Below are positions 11,091-23,974 of a DNA stretch of 64,000 bases, piece by piece. Both the position numbers and the translations under genes were made by a program. This DNA comes from Pelodera strongyloides (Eukaryota; Nematoda; Chromadorea; Rhabditida; Rhabditidae), in assembly GCA_036852015.1 (NCBI GenBank), contig JAANDG010000149.1:1-64000 (forward strand). Direction: 5' to 3'. The stretch's first letter is position 1, and the number at the start of each line of letters is the position of its first letter. The notes below the pieces were generated by a model. It made no database searches. It was not told where the DNA came from and was given only the letters and a program-made list of their open reading frames with translations.

Positions 11091-11863
11091 GAGGTCATGT
11101 TTGGGGTTGTATGGAAAATCATGGTGGGGAACAGCGACCTGGTTCATCAACATGGGTGGCATCACTGAAGTTGTGCACGATCTTGTGGACTTGCTCGTTG
11201 AGCGAGCGAGGTGCTAGAACTCAACCCTCGGGTTGCAGTTGTGAAACAGCACTCGGGTTTCCCCGTGTTGGGGAGAGTGCCAGAGGGCTGGGGATACCCA
11301 ACCCCCGGGGACCAAATCTCCCAAGTGTACCTTCTCCAATCGCTAAGGGAACCCATTTTCGGTTGGGGAAGTTTGATTACCCGATTACCCGACTGCACGC
11401 TTGTCCGTCGCAGAAAGTAAATGCCGGAGGGAGGCGCCTGATTGGTGGGCGGCACTCGGTCTGCCCACTTTAGATTAGGTACTGGGCGGCGGCTGTAGAT
11501 CCTCACCGGGGATTGTACTGGTAGTACAATTACTGGACAATTCCCAGCCGACAAACGCGGCCGGGTAATCGGGTAATCAGACTTCCCCAACCGAAAATGG
11601 TGTTCCCTTAGCTTTTGGCGAAGGTACACTTGGGAGGTTTGGTCTCTGGGGGTTGGGTATCCCTAGTCCTCTGGTACTCTCCCTAACACTGGGAAATCTG
11701 GGTGCTGTTTCACAACTGCAACCCTGGGGTTGAGTTCTAGCATCTTGCTCTCTCAACTTGCAAATCCACAAGATTGGGCACAATTTCAGTGATGTCGCCT
11801 TTGTTCTTGAACTAGGCCCCTGTTCCCCATTATGGTTTTTCACATGAACACAATCATGACCTC
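11091..11863. mobile_element. Large fold-back element, arms of about 330 bp
   Basis: The two arms are long inverted copies: GAGGTCATG...ATGGAAAATCATGGTGGGGAACAG on the left, and the same order on the opposite strand ending CATGACCTC on the right. Because both arms are open, each strand yields a similar hypothetical peptide (for example ARTQPSGCSCETA and ARTQPQGCSCETA). The arms differ by many point changes. A fold-back transposon or inverted duplication of an exon-like sequence are both possible. Confidence 0.6.
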
Positions 11864-13330
11864 AACATAGCATCCCTGACCTACGTATCTAAAAATCCAG
11901 AGCAATCTTCAACATTTAGCTTGGTTCTGATCTAACAGAGTAACCAGAACTGAGAATTCTTGCCGTAAGCCTCAATAAAATCTCCTCCTCCCTCGTGCGT
12001 GTGAGAAAGCGTGGTGGTGTGTAAAGCAGCTTGGAAATCGTCGTAGCTTTGACTTTTCTATAGGAGTTTCTTCATTGCTAGAGTGCTTTATAAATTCTCG
12101 ATTGCGTAGCGAATATGTCAGCAGTAGCAGTAGTATCGGTACCGATAGGGTAGTGCCCAGCTTATAGTCATCATTATCAAAAAATCTTTAACGCGCTCTA
12201 GACACATGACATGTTTTGGAAAATATCGCCTCGCACCTTTTGTAAAAACTTTGTCTATCTCAGGCCGCGTGAATTATTCTCTGCGGTCGTAATTTAGGCA
12301 AATATCACATTTTAGACACCATATCAATAGTTGGAAGCTAGATCTTGCTCGAACTTTGTTCTGTATATATTGCAATAGCGGCGTAAAGTTATGTTGGAAA
12401 ACAAATCATCGAGAAAGTAATAATAATTGTTGTAATAATACAATCGACCAATTAATAAGAAAATTTGAATAAAAATAATTGTAACATTGCATGCAAAATT
12501 CTAATGAGTTATTACCTCTAATCCTAATGAGTAATCTGATGCATACTGTAAGAGTTACCTTAAAAATGTGTTCATCTATGCATGTCGTGTTGTTTTGGCA
12601 GTTTGTTCAACAACCTATGTTCCTTTTGGCGAAACACTGTTCCACTTGCATAACGAATCGCCAAAATTTTCGCTGCGCGTTTCGCTAGTTTTAACTGCGC
12701 ATCTTCATTCTATTCACACTCTCCGTGCATGACAATTAACTTCCTATGGCTCACCAAAAATAATTGTTTCGCTGAGCCCTTCGCCAGAAAATTTCGCTGA
12801 GCCTTTTGCCAACAAGGAACAGAGCCATGAAAATCACCTATGGTCACTCAGTTACCTAATCAATTGAATGCCCGCGGTAATTTTCGTGTACAATTTGCTC
12901 TTTAGAATATGTCTAGTCGGGTAGTTTGGCAAGTCCAGACGGTTGAAACATGTATGAGCTCTCGGTAGGGCCTCCCCCACTTTTTGATTGTGAACTTTTT
13001 GGGTCCTAAAGAGTCTCGAGAGCACTGAATCCTTCGTATGGGATTGAGGCGGTGCCGGTGACGAACTGAAAATATCGGCACTGAGTAGTATAGCACACTT
13101 TATAAGGGATTTCAATTTAACGGTAACTCTGTAATTCCCAAACAACCGCATACTAGTAACATTTTTTTATGGCTAGTGCACCAACAAATGGTTATCATTG
13201 TTACTATTGTGGAAACATCTGTGGGTACTGTAGCTATTATTTGCTTGGAATATGTTAACGACGCATGATTTCATGATTTCTAGAACGGGGTAAATAAAAT
13301 GGATCGTCTTTTGAGACTTAATTGTATGAA
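11864..13330. other. Interval without recognised features
   Basis: The sequence is AT-rich without a supported exon or clear long repeat. A small repeated theme (TTTCGCTGAGCC(C/T)TT, TTGGCGAA) occurs at about 12,600-12,830. An AT-rich, AATAATA-type tract lies slightly further right at about 14,280-14,370. Confidence 0.4.
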
Positions 13331-13339
13331 TTGTATCTG

Positions 13340-14500
13340 CAGTAGTTTTATTCTCGGGAACCAAAATTGTTACCCTCTGGCCTCTAGCATCATTGGAACT
13401 TGAACGGTCTATTTCGAAGCTACCACCGGCGGTGAGTACTTTAGGAAAATGCATTACTATAGGAAGCTTAGTCTGAACTTGTCATTTTTCTATGCGAATA
13501 CTTTCGTCTTTTGATCTTTTAACACAGTGTACAATTGCACCTGTAGTAGTCTAAGTCGATGGAACTATAATAGGACATAGCTCAGCTGGAATAACTACCG
13601 TATGACCTATAATTGGAATCAGGTCTACCTCGGGAGCTTCCTATTCAATAAAAAAGGATATACCCTGTGCTCGGTTTTCTCTCTCGAGTCTCTAAATCTA
13701 TTTCAACGCTTCCGGAAACTACCGCTTCGAGTTGTTGTACGGAGAAAACGCGGAGGAAGTCACGATCGATGATCTGAAAAGAAAAGTAAATCAGTTTAGT
13801 ATTCGTTTAAAGCGAAAAAACGACCGCTTCCTGAAAAGTATGCCAAATAACTATTACCATACATTATATGCACAGTTAAATGTTTATTAACACATAAATG
13901 TGTGCACATTATTGTAAAACTCGACACAATTTGTCAGTTTTTGTAAAAATCGCCACAATAATTACATAGGACCGCAGTTATTTGAGGTGCGTTTCAAAAA
14001 CCGGCCGTTATTCGCTTTAAGGGAACATTGTAGTAATGGTAGTACAAATATGGTGTCTTTCGAGTTTTCATTCAAAACACTAGACTATAATTTATACTCA
14101 TGAGGCTTTAATCAACCTCCGAAGATCTGCATCTGGATTAATTCACGTTTTCTCTCAGCGAAAGCCAAACAAAGCCACGGGTATGTGCGGGCGCAGCGCA
14201 TTATGTACACCAGCTGAATGCGCAATGTTAGTCGTGTTTGTGCGTAAGTACTTATGTGGTATTGGTGTGTTTAATAATTTAATAATTCATTCAATAATAA
14301 AAAATAAAAAATAATAATAATAAATTAATAGTTAATAATAAACATTAATAAAATAAAATAAACATTGGTTAGCGGTTGGTATTCCTCACTGAAACCGCCG
14401 TACATTGGGTGCCAGTACGGGCATGCGTTTCTCAACGGCCCCAGCCGCAGCTACTTCGAACTGTTCTTCCGACGATATCGAGCAGATTTCCACTCAGCTC
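13340..14500 (+). other. Exon-like fragments of unclear origin
   Basis: Three segments share a plus-strand motif. About 13,415-13,442 has GTCTATTTCGAAGCTACC before a GTGAGT donor. About 13,697-13,790 encodes NASGNYRFELLYGENAEEV before GTAAAT. About 14,418-14,500 encodes LNGPSRSYFELFFRR. The FNASGNYRFELLYG and LNGPSRSYFELFFR peptides align at the DNA level with third-position changes, suggesting diverged copies of one coding module. In-frame stops just upstream and missing acceptors point to decay. The minus strand of the middle segment is also open. No family assigned. Confidence 0.25.
13807..14020. mobile_element. MITE, TTAAAGCGAAAT family
   Basis: The termini are TTAAAGCGAAAAAACGACCG on the left and CGGCCGTTATTCGCTTTAA on the right. 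A GTTTCAAAAACCGGCC block is shared with sibling copies. It is non-coding. Confidence 0.65.
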
Positions 14501-15127
14501 ACGCTGAATTTAATTGTTTTCAAGTATAAATGCATAAGCATAAAAAACATGCCCTGGCAAGCGAGAGTTTCCCACAACTGTCGTAAATGAACAAAAATAT
14601 TTCACTGTCGTAGCTTTCAGCATTCTGTGTAACTGGGCTACAGAAACATGCGACTACAATTGTTGATACATATTTTTCAGTGCTAGAGTAGTAGTATATA
14701 TGATGTCTTCACTTTTCTAATTGGCAAACCTAAAAAATACCGTGATGTGTACGTGTACCGCTTCACAGTATTCTTGTGTGTAGAACCACCTACAGTATAA
14801 AATCTGTTTTCTAGCAGAGAAGGAATCATTTTTACAATTTCTTTTAGCATAGTAAACCCTGCTACTGGAAATGTCTCAGCAATGGATAAACCTGAAATTT
14901 GTCTTGTCTTGAAACTTGGAATTTGTCTTGAAATGGATAAACTTGAAAACATGCAGGTAAGCACAATACTCTGCACTCTAATACACAAACACAAATGCGA
15001 CATCCTATATTTATTCGATGTTGCCCAAACAGCGCAAATGCACGCATTGGGGTTACGTGAAGAGCAATGATAATTGAACGAATAGTAACAAATAAGTTAG
15101 TTAGGTCATTGTGTTAAATCTAATTGC

Positions 15128-18100
15128 CTAATTAAGTGGGGGTGGTGGCGTAAGTCCAAGGAACTGTGTCATTTGTGATGCAGCCGCCTCAAGTTCATCC
15201 AGTGTAAGGGACCCATCTTGATTCGCATCCATTAGTCTAACCCTTTCGGTGATTTCATCCTGGGACACCTGAAGATAATGTATATAGATTGGGCACAATT
15301 GGCGCGAGCGGCAACGGTACGGCATGCAAGCGGGTATAAGAAAAGTGCCATGCCGTTAGGGTACGGCGTGCCAGAGGTTGCACGCCGCACTCACGCAATT
15401 TCTCCTCGGATTTCATCCTGGGACACCTGAAAATACTGTACGCAGATACTGTAGGAACCAAAGCCTACACTGTTTCTTCAGTCTGTATTTGTGCTTGATT
15501 CTAATAAGGATTGAAATTGAATATGTATTTTGTGTGTCGTCGATTCAATACAGTCGACTTCAAGTAAGAGAGCTATTCGCAAATCTCTGTGAGGACGCGA
15601 TTCTACACGACAAATAGCTAACAGAATATTGAACTTCGTTTCTAGACATGATACAAAAGTTTCCATCTTCGAGAAAGATTAAAGCGATCTAACGGCCGGT
15701 TTTTGAAAAACACGTTGGAGAACTGATTTGCTATATGCTGCAGGTTGCACGCAAATGAATGTAATTAGACTAAAATTGCGCAGTGATTTGCATACAATAC
15801 ATAGGAATACACCATCCAACGCACGTTTCAAAAACCGGCTGTTATACCGCTTTAATCGACAAAATTTCACACATGGCCAACCTTCGCATATTTGCTTGCA
15901 AATGCATGAATCTCGGCTGCTTCTAGTCGATTGTCCATGTTAGCATCCATATAGGACATTAGTGAGAAGGCGGAATCGCGGTTTACTTGCTCCTGGAAAA
16001 CGTGCTAATTAGGTTAAGATAAAAACACTAAAGTTATTGATCGCTATTGAAAGACGTAAACCATTGGTACTTGAAACGTTCTAGGACTTTTCCCTCAGAG
16101 CTCCCGAAAGAAGCCCTGTATAGTCATTACTATTTATTAATTACACTTCCAACCTGTGTGTGCGGCCTGTTGAAGGCAAGTGCATCTTTGTAACTAAGGG
16201 TGATGAGAACGGCACTCTTACTCAAGCGGATATGCCCCACGATTGCTTCAACGATAACGTAGGTACCCGGAATTGAACCAGGCACCACCCGCGCCAAAAT
16301 ATGCAACGTTGCCATTCTGCAATGGTAGAATTCTTCGAACCTGTGTATGCGGCTTGTTGAATGCAAGTGCATCTTTGTATTCCTTATGTGTGAGACGTCC
16401 GTCCCGGTTGGTGTCCGCGGCCGCAAAAATTCCCGTGACAACTGGTCCTGAAGAAACGAATGACTCAAACGTCAATTAAAATTACTCAATACTGTAGAGC
16501 ATACATAACAAAAAAGGCAACAACACGATCAGCGTATTTAGAACAACCAGGTGTTTACCGCTTTAATGAGCGGGTCAATCAATTATTCAGGAAAAATCCG
16601 ACCAACCTTCTCCGGAAGCCGTAACAAGTGATTTCTCGGAAGGATCAACAACTCCATCTTTGTTCAAATCAAGTCTCTGCGAATAAAGAAAGCATGAATT
16701 AACAAAGCTATTACGCTTCTATGCTCCTGAACAATTTGCACCGCGCACCCAAAGCGAAATTTTTGCCCAGCGCGCACTACGTGCCAAGCCAATAGGAATA
16801 CACCTCTTGCGCATCATGCGCATCAATCGCGCGCCCCGCAGAATCTTTTATGCGGCGAGTGCGCGTCATGTCACATTCTGATTTGTGATAACTATGCACA
16901 ACTGTTTGCACATACGTGTCCGATATACATAAGATATCCAAGATAATAAAAGAGATCGGTGTTTGATGATTACTACTTACGGAAAAAATATCCTCCACTG
17001 TATCGATTGGTTTCTGAGATACGGCATACGCAAGTGGCACGAATTCAGAAACGTCCAATAGGCGATCTCCATTTAGATCGTACTTGGAGAAGACCTCTAG
17101 AATAGGCAGCAAAATGTATTAACTTCTAAAAACTTGTCACGTAGTCTTTAAAGCGAAATGCTAGCCCCTTTGGAAAATTTGCATACGATAAGCAAATCCT
17201 ACGTATCCTATGCTAATTTTGTACGATTGCCGTGGACGATCGTACAAAATTAGCGTAGGATACATAGGATTTGCTTATCATATGCAAATTTTCCAAAGAG
17301 GCTAGCATTTCGCTTTAAGTAATTACCCCAGTTAAAGGGACAGGCCCATCAAAGTAAACCTATATTTAATAAACCTATATTTACGATACGTTCATAATGA
17401 TTATAAAGCAATTTTACTACAATATATACAAACCAAATTTCACCTTCATTCACCCTGGGAAACTTTTTTCCGATGCGCTCAACGCATATGTATACCGTAA
17501 AACGGAAATTTCCAAGCTGCCTATGCAAATTTATCGTAAAATTAGACTGCGATCAAAATTTGCGTATATGGCTTTGAAAGCTGCAGCTTTACGGTATACA
17601 TATGAGTTGAGCGCATCGGAAAAAAGTGTCCCAGGGTGAATGAAGGTGAAATTTGGTTTGTATATATTGTAATAAAAATGCTTTGTAAACAGTATGAACA
17701 TCTCGTAAACATAGGTTTAATTTGATGGGCCTGTCCCTTTAACCAACTATGTTAAGCCGTTGACTGTAACCAGTATAGTAGCAAGTGAAAGTTTTTCTAG
17801 GCTGTATATAGGTATCAAAATTATTGTCAAGACTAGCACGATCCACTAGGCCGCACGTCTATATCTCTGTTGCACCCCTTCAGAGATATATTTAAGTTAA
17901 ATATAGAATCACCTAAGTTGAAATGAAGCGTTTGACAGAATATTAATGTAAATCTTTGACATGATCATTATTCAACTTTAATTAATTGCCATTTAGTATT
18001 TAGTGTTGACCACGCAACATTACGTATGCTCCAGTAGTAACTAGCTTGTATAACAGTATATAACTGTGTCGCGGCTTTCTAACTCCTCTATTGCTTTAAA

Positions 18101-19233
18101 TACCCCGTTTTTCTATATATAGTAAACGACCGCAAAATCCCAAATAGTTGACGATTTTTGCGCGCTTTTCTGCTAAAGAAAACCGGTCGTCGCCAGTGAA
18201 AGGAGAACATAAAACCGTTGGCGATTTGGAACTTTCATTTGAAGAAATTTTCGGAAAAACATTGGAAAACCAAAGGGATCTATGTAATTATCTGACAATT
18301 ACCCCTTTAATTACGCAGTTAACCAACGATGCCGTTTACTGTAACCAGTATAGTAGCAAGTGAAAGTTTTTCTTGCAGGCATCGAGATATTTTGTACTAA
18401 GCGAATAAAGGTGTGCTCATGTGGTTTAGTTTAATGTATTTATTTATTGAAGGGTCAAAATGAACACGTGGAAGGACCAGACCATTACATAAAGCCTAAC
18501 CTTACTGTGAACTTAACTTACCATAATTACTTTGAAAAGCAGGTAGACTTCCTGAGCGTGCAGAGCCTAGTTACGAATCTTGGAGGCTACTACATTGAAT
18601 TCCGCCATAAACATAATTGTCTAAGCCTTACCTTTAATCTTTCCCTCGTCCTTTACAAAAAGCTTTGCCTTCTGCCAGTTCTCGAACTCGGACACATCAA
18701 CATTGCCGTTGTTGTTCACGTCCACACTATCGAAGGAATTCACTGGAATAATTAGCAAGTTTATTCGTGAACGCAGAAAAGGTGATTAACAAGCAATACT
18801 ACAAGGAGACTCTGGCACCACAAGCCTCAGAGTTTTAACTTTTGTTAGAGTGCCAGCTGCAATCTAGATGTCAAACTTTCTCGCACTTGTTTGTAATAGC
18901 TGCACTATCTAACGCGCTAGCAAAGGATTGGCAAATACTCTTTCTGAAACGTATATGGCAAACCTACATCCAGGTTCGTTGTCGGTTACGTTGTAGCCTT
19001 GACCTTGACACTACCTATTAACTTATTACCTATTGGTACAGTCAAGCAAGAGCAAGAGTCAAGACTAGCACGGCGCCTTCTTGGACCCTGGGCACCTATG
19101 GAATATTACAAGTCCTAATTTGAGGAGCAAATAAAAAAACCCGTTACTTAAACCCACCATTAGCATTCGCGGTCTCTGGATCAGCAGCTAAGCAGACAAC
19201 CACAATATAGGCAAATAACGACAATCGATACAT
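15128..19233 (-). CDS. Secreted six-EF-hand calcium-binding protein (CREC-like)
   Basis: Seven exons join in phase: 19233-19158, 18742-18632, 17096-16981, 16676-16607, 16447-16341, 15992-15882, 15268-15128 (732 nt, 243 aa). The N terminus MYRLSLFAYIVVVCLAADPE is a clear signal peptide. Six 12-residue EF loops follow at about residues 33-44, 69-80, 104-115, 136-147, 176-187 and 211-222 (for example DVNNNGNVDVSE and DTNRDGRLTHKE), one per exon from exon 2 on. Loop 5 (DANMDNRLEAAE) lacks the usual glycine. The protein ends TPPPPLN, with no HDEL/KDEL signal. A signal peptide plus six EF-hands recalls calumenin/reticulocalbin, but it is shorter (those are about 310-330 aa) and lacks the retention tail, so a secreted relative is likelier. 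The start is the only ATG placed before the hydrophobic segment. Introns hold three MITEs and two partial exon duplicates. Confidence 0.85.
15409..15426 (-). pseudogene. Partial copy of EF-hand gene exon 7 (acceptor edge)
   Basis: The acceptor and first 18 nt of exon 7 (CAG|GTGTCCCAGGATGAAATC) recur 158 bp upstream in the direction of transcription. After these bases the copy diverges and runs into a GTGAGT. The complete exon 7 at 15,268-15,128 keeps the reading frame, so this copy is probably skipped. Confidence 0.6.
15679..15855. mobile_element. MITE, TTAAAGCG family, in EF-hand gene intron 6
   Basis: The termini are TTAAAGCGATCTAACGGCCG on the left and CGGCTGTTATACCGCTTTAA on the right, with the shared GGTTTTTGAAA inner block. 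It lies wholly between exons 6 and 7. Confidence 0.7.
16154..16194 (-). pseudogene. Partial copy of EF-hand gene exon 5 (donor edge)
   Basis: The last approximately 41 nt of exon 5 plus its donor recur 187 bp downstream in transcription (encoding YKDALAFN(R)PHTQ then CAG|GTTGGA). The calcium loop itself is not copied: upstream of this block the sequence no longer resembles exon 5. The intact exon is 16,447-16,341. Confidence 0.65.
17148..17318. mobile_element. Near-perfect 171-bp palindromic MITE
   Basis: Both halves read TTAAAGCGAAATGCTAGCC... inward and are almost perfect reverse complements to the centre (GTACGATTG|CCGTGGACGATCGTAC). It lies in intron 2 of the EF-hand gene, and its RNA would form one long hairpin. 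Confidence 0.85.
17332..17742. mobile_element. MITE, TTAAAGGGACAGGCCCATC family
   Basis: The ends are TTAAAGGGACAGGCCCATCA on the left and its reverse complement on the right. Long arms contain AAACCAAATTTCACCTTCAT and TATACAAACC blocks on both sides. A sibling copy is at 61,780-62,176; a related type with GGGTCAGGCCCAT ends is at 22,585-23,002. It lies in intron 2 of the EF-hand gene, directly after the palindromic MITE. Confidence 0.85.
17743..18378. repeat. Direct repeats in EF-hand gene intron 2
   Basis: A segment at about 17,743-17,803 (TTAACCAACTATG...GTAACCAGTATAGTAGCAAG) recurs at about 18,317-18,376 with few differences. The sequence between them shows no exon. Confidence 0.55.
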
Positions 19234-19500
19234 CTTTAATCAATAATAAACAAAAATCGCAAAGGTTTAAGATTTCACAAAACTGAAAAACACGAATGTA
19301 TGATTTTTGGTCAGTCAGTCAGTCAGTAAAAAATCAATCTCTATCTAAGCCTAAGACATTAATAGCCAAATTATCTAGACATATCGGCTATCATTGAGAA
19401 CCATTGGCATGGAATGCCCTGTGGAATAAGGAGTTCGAGCGTACAGAAGAAGCTAAGGGTGGAGGGGGAGAAGCTACAGCAGTTGAGAGAGAGAGAGAGA

Positions 19501-19540
<40 letters not shown>

Positions 19541-21177
19541 GAGGAGAAGGCCTCCAAACAGGTTTCTGGTAGCGCCTCAGGCAGGCACAGCAGTCATCGC
19601 ATTGCCAACCAGCTGGGCAGGGAAGAAAATAGTACAATTTGCCAAAATAGTAAGTCTTGTAACCGAATAAACAAAAGCTCGCAAAACAGTTCCACTTATT
19701 TATTAATTATAACGGTATGTGATCAATTACCTAATTATTAAAACACATAGGAAACGGAGGAAGCATTTGGTGACGGTTCATAGGGTTTTTCTTGGGCCTG
19801 CCCATTTCGTGACCAATTTGTACCTACTAGTGACTAAGTTTCGTCGAAAACCGCCCTCAGATGGTCACCAAGTGGTCATGAACCAGTCACCTTTTTTGGT
19901 AAAAACCAGTTGGTGATGACAGGGTGTCTGTTGACTCGGCAATTAGTTCGTTTTCCTGTGCAGTTCCATAACTTAAACAATTGTTCAGTCTCGCTCTTCC
20001 AAAGTGGGAAGTTTTTTTATTGGTTTAGGTTTTAGTGGGAAAGAAGTTATCAGTGATGGGGTTTCAATATATCAACATCCGCGCGCTTTGCTTCCAAGTA
20101 TGAAAAAGGAATCTTGCGTGCAATTTACCTTAGCAACTTATTTATCGAAAATGCGATAAGAATGCTATAAGCAAAAAAATCTGAACAAAAAATAGTATAT
20201 AAACTGTAATTCGTAGTTTATTGCCGCTGAAGAGCTTGAACCTGGAACCTCTGGCACTGAACCGCGGACCCGAGCCCGATAATTCGCCACTGTGCTACAG
20301 TTTTTTTTTTTGAGCCAGCCCATTTGGTGTCTGGTTCGTGACTATGTGGTAACCATGCCAAATCCGTCACCAAATGGTCACGAACCAGTTACCAGATTGT
20401 TTTTTTTTTTCGAAGAAAAAAAACCACATTTCACTTGTGTAGTTATTTCGCTTTGTGTAGTTTCTGTTTTCAATGGAAGGGAATAAAACAAAGAAGGCCA
20501 TATGAAGATAATATTTATTTAATATAATGAAAATCAGATGTGTGTATACGACGAAAGCTATGAAGTTATTATTAAGGAGAGAAGATGTGGACGGATGGAG
20601 GGACCATTTATTGAACATTAAACATTAAACATTTATTGCAAAAATGCACACACCACAGAGGGTGGAAAATACAATTGAACGAACAACATAAATTTAAGAA
20701 ACAGCCAAACGAAAATAATTCACAGGGAACATAATACACACTACAACACCACACGGGGGAACAAGAACACGTTTTCAATATCACCAAGATAATCACATAT
20801 CAAATACTTCGAGTAAAGAGTGGAAAATTGCCAAGTGAAGCCTGCCCACGCCTAACTTGGGGGGATAATAATAAATAATGAATATTCCAAAGGTATGTAT
20901 ACTGCTGTGAGACCTCCCCAAGCCTTACAGAATTAATGTAAAACATTCAAATTTGGAGAAAGACAAAAAATGGAAAAGAACGGGTAGTTTTATAGAAATT
21001 CTAGGCTTTTTGGCCGGTATTTTGACACCGGAACGGAAGTTTGCCGTTGTTAGCAAATGTTTGCCACAAAGCTTTGTGACTACAAGATGTATATATGGTA
21101 CAAAATGCGCAGTGGGACCAGGATGCGAATACATAATGTCTCTAAGAGACACATGATGGTATCTGAAGCAAACCTAC
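19234..21177. other. Intergenic interval upstream of the EF-hand gene
   Basis: A GA microsatellite lies at about 19,483-19,540. A pseudo-tRNA/SINE head lies on the minus strand at about 20,222-20,302, with A-box-like TAGCACAGTGG and B-box-like AGGTTCAAGCTC. Two short related blocks (GTGACC...GGTCATGAACCAG-type) occur at about 19,800-19,915 and 20,330-20,400. No exon could be supported. Confidence 0.4.
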
Positions 21178-23940
21178 CAAATTCAGTCTTTCAAGTGCCA
21201 CCTGAAATTGATTAGAAGTACGTAACTTCAGTATTGCATAATGCAATAGTCGGGCAGATTCCAGTCGATTCCTTTGGAGGTTCTTCATCGATAGAGGGAA
21301 ACTGAAGCGAGATCGCCGATGCGTGTCTAAAAGCAATAAATAAGTACGACATATGACCAACCAACTTAAAGGGAACTAACATCAACCACCACGATCTTGC
21401 CGATATGCAAATGAGCATTATTAGCATAAAAAAAGACCTCAGTTCGACCCCCACTTACCACAAATTCATAGAAGTGCAACTACGAGTTTGAAAAACCGGA
21501 CGCTATTTCGCTTTAACATGAACCGATATCTAATCCTAGGGAAAAAAAACTAATTCGTCCAATCTATATGTGCAATAATGGAGCAACTGAACACGAAAAT
21601 TATATAGTTTTCCTAAATACAACTTTCCAGATTCAATTAATGTAACGTAACGTTAACATTTTGAAAAAAGTAACGTTTTAGATACATCATTGAAAACAAA
21701 CCCATGGAGCGAAGTTCGAGTCCTGAGCTTCTGGAGTACCAGGGGCGTCGGAGAGAGAGAGAGATGTTCTTAGTTTGTGCGTGCGATCGTACTCCTAAAT
21801 AAAAACAAAATGGATTTGCAGAGTTAAAGAAATACTGATACGTGCCACTGAATAGCGGTGTCATACGGTAGAATGAGGTGTGTCACATGGTAGCTTGAGA
21901 CGTGCCACACATTAGCTTGATACACGTCACATGGTCTACTTGGATTGAATTATTATCAACAATGTAATTGCTTCATAACTAGGTAACAAAATGAAACGTA
22001 AAAATCCCTACATTCGACCCACACCCAATGTCGTGAAAGGCAGGAAACCGGCGCTGGACTAGCACACACTACTCTATAAGTGTGGTACTCGAATTCGGCT
22101 GGAGCCCAACACCTTAAAGCGGTAGTGTACCTCCTTTTTGCCGCACGCCACCTGTCTAACACTTTTCACACTCTCTTCACACTCTACGCGCCCGACTCTC
22201 GCCTATCTCTGTTGTTCTTTTTGGCGGGAATTTAAAATCATCGTAGTGCCCTGGGAAGGCAAAATCGGGTTGAGGGAGGGCACAGAAGTTGAGTTTTCCA
22301 TACAAAACGGAAACTTTTATTTCTTTTTGTGGCGGACGTGTTTAGTTACTCATTTTTTGATGTTTTCCATTGTTTTTCTCTTTCTTCAAAATATTACTGG
22401 TAAAAAAAACTCAAAACAAGGTACAATACCAATACCCTTTAAATCCTCCTACCTATCTAAACTACTGTAACCTACATTTCTTCTCTAGAGTGCCTCATAG
22501 TCAGTAGTAAAATATTTATGTTGCAGATCCTAGCAAAAACACGTCACATCCTACTAATTGTGCAACAAAAATGAAAAGAATAAATTAAAGGGTCAGGCCC
22601 ATTTCAAATGACCCCTATTTTTGATGATTCCATCTGATTCTCCATGTCAAATATAATAGGATGCAATTTTTTTCCAATTTTCAGTCGCAAAATTCAGGCA
22701 GTATTCAGTAATTTGCCATTGCCAGTCATACCCAACTATTTATCGCAGTTGTCACGTCCCTTCGCGCTGATTGGGCATTATGCTCTATTGGGCGTGGCAA
22801 TTGCGACATTGGCCAATCAGCGCGAAGGGACGTGACAACTGCGATAAATAGTTGGGTATGGCTGGTAATGGTAAATTGCTGAATACTGCGTGAATTTTGC
22901 GCTTTAAAATTAGAAAAATATTGCATCCTACTATATTTGACATGGAGAATCAGATGGAATCATCAAAAATAGGGGTCATTTGAAATGGGCCTGACCCTTT
23001 AATACATCCGATCTACACCACATTTCGCTCATATTTCATATTAATAAAAATAGATGTGGTACCTCCCCACAGAATATGTCATGTCGTCCTGCTCATAATT
23101 AGTTAATTAATTAATTACTAAAAATTCACCGTGCTCCTTCGAGTTCCTTGTTTTGAATAGGAGCCAACTAGTAGAAAGCAGCTAGCACAATTGTCCATCT
23201 CGAATCCTAATGTTCCAAAAGTTCCCTATAGTTTTGAAGATCGGATCGAGATCGATTGGTTACTGAAAAGTAAAAAACTTAATTGATCCTCTCAGCGTGG
23301 CCACAAAAAAAAAGAATATATTGAAGGTCATAATGCTATAACTAGGTTTTATTCCCATGCTTTTTACAGTTCTATCTGAAGCTACACATCTGCAGCTGGC
23401 CCTAAACCTACGATAGGCGTCCGTCCCCAAGCACCCTAGAGGTGCTCGAGCTTTTTTCAGGTTTCTGCTTTCTATTCTCCGAAAAAACTAAGTGAACGGT
23501 ACTCATTTCAATGCCAAAACAATGATAATAAAAAAACTCTCACCAGACATTGAGACATGTGAGCAGCCTCCAACTTGTCGTGTTCTACACCTCTAGGCGC
23601 GAGTGGCGTAATGCGATGGTTGTAGTTTCTGAGTAATGTGCTGGTTCGAGTCCTGCCAATGTTGCTAGCTTGTGACGTCATGCAATTACATGAAAAAATC
23701 TTATTATACTCAATGTCCATAAAGTTTAGTTTATAATGAGTCTCATTGAACAATCCGAGACACACAACACACAAAATAACCAATAACATTCAGAAAGATG
23801 AATTATTAAGCCATATGCCTATCTATTAGCTAAACGGTACTCTCTGGATGGGTTTGTATAGAGACTATGAGTAATTACAGGCGACAACAAAGTTCAGAGA
23901 CAGGAAAATAGAATATGAACCTAGAGGAGACCTGTGCCGC

Positions 23941-23974
<34 letters not shown>

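Noticed and set aside
13664..13775. HECT ubiquitin-ligase exon on the minus strand (RDFLRVFSVQQLEAVVSGSVEIDL)
   Set aside because: Superficially like a HECT C-terminal motif, but the opposite strand shows a better conserved repeated module and no neighbouring HECT exon exists.
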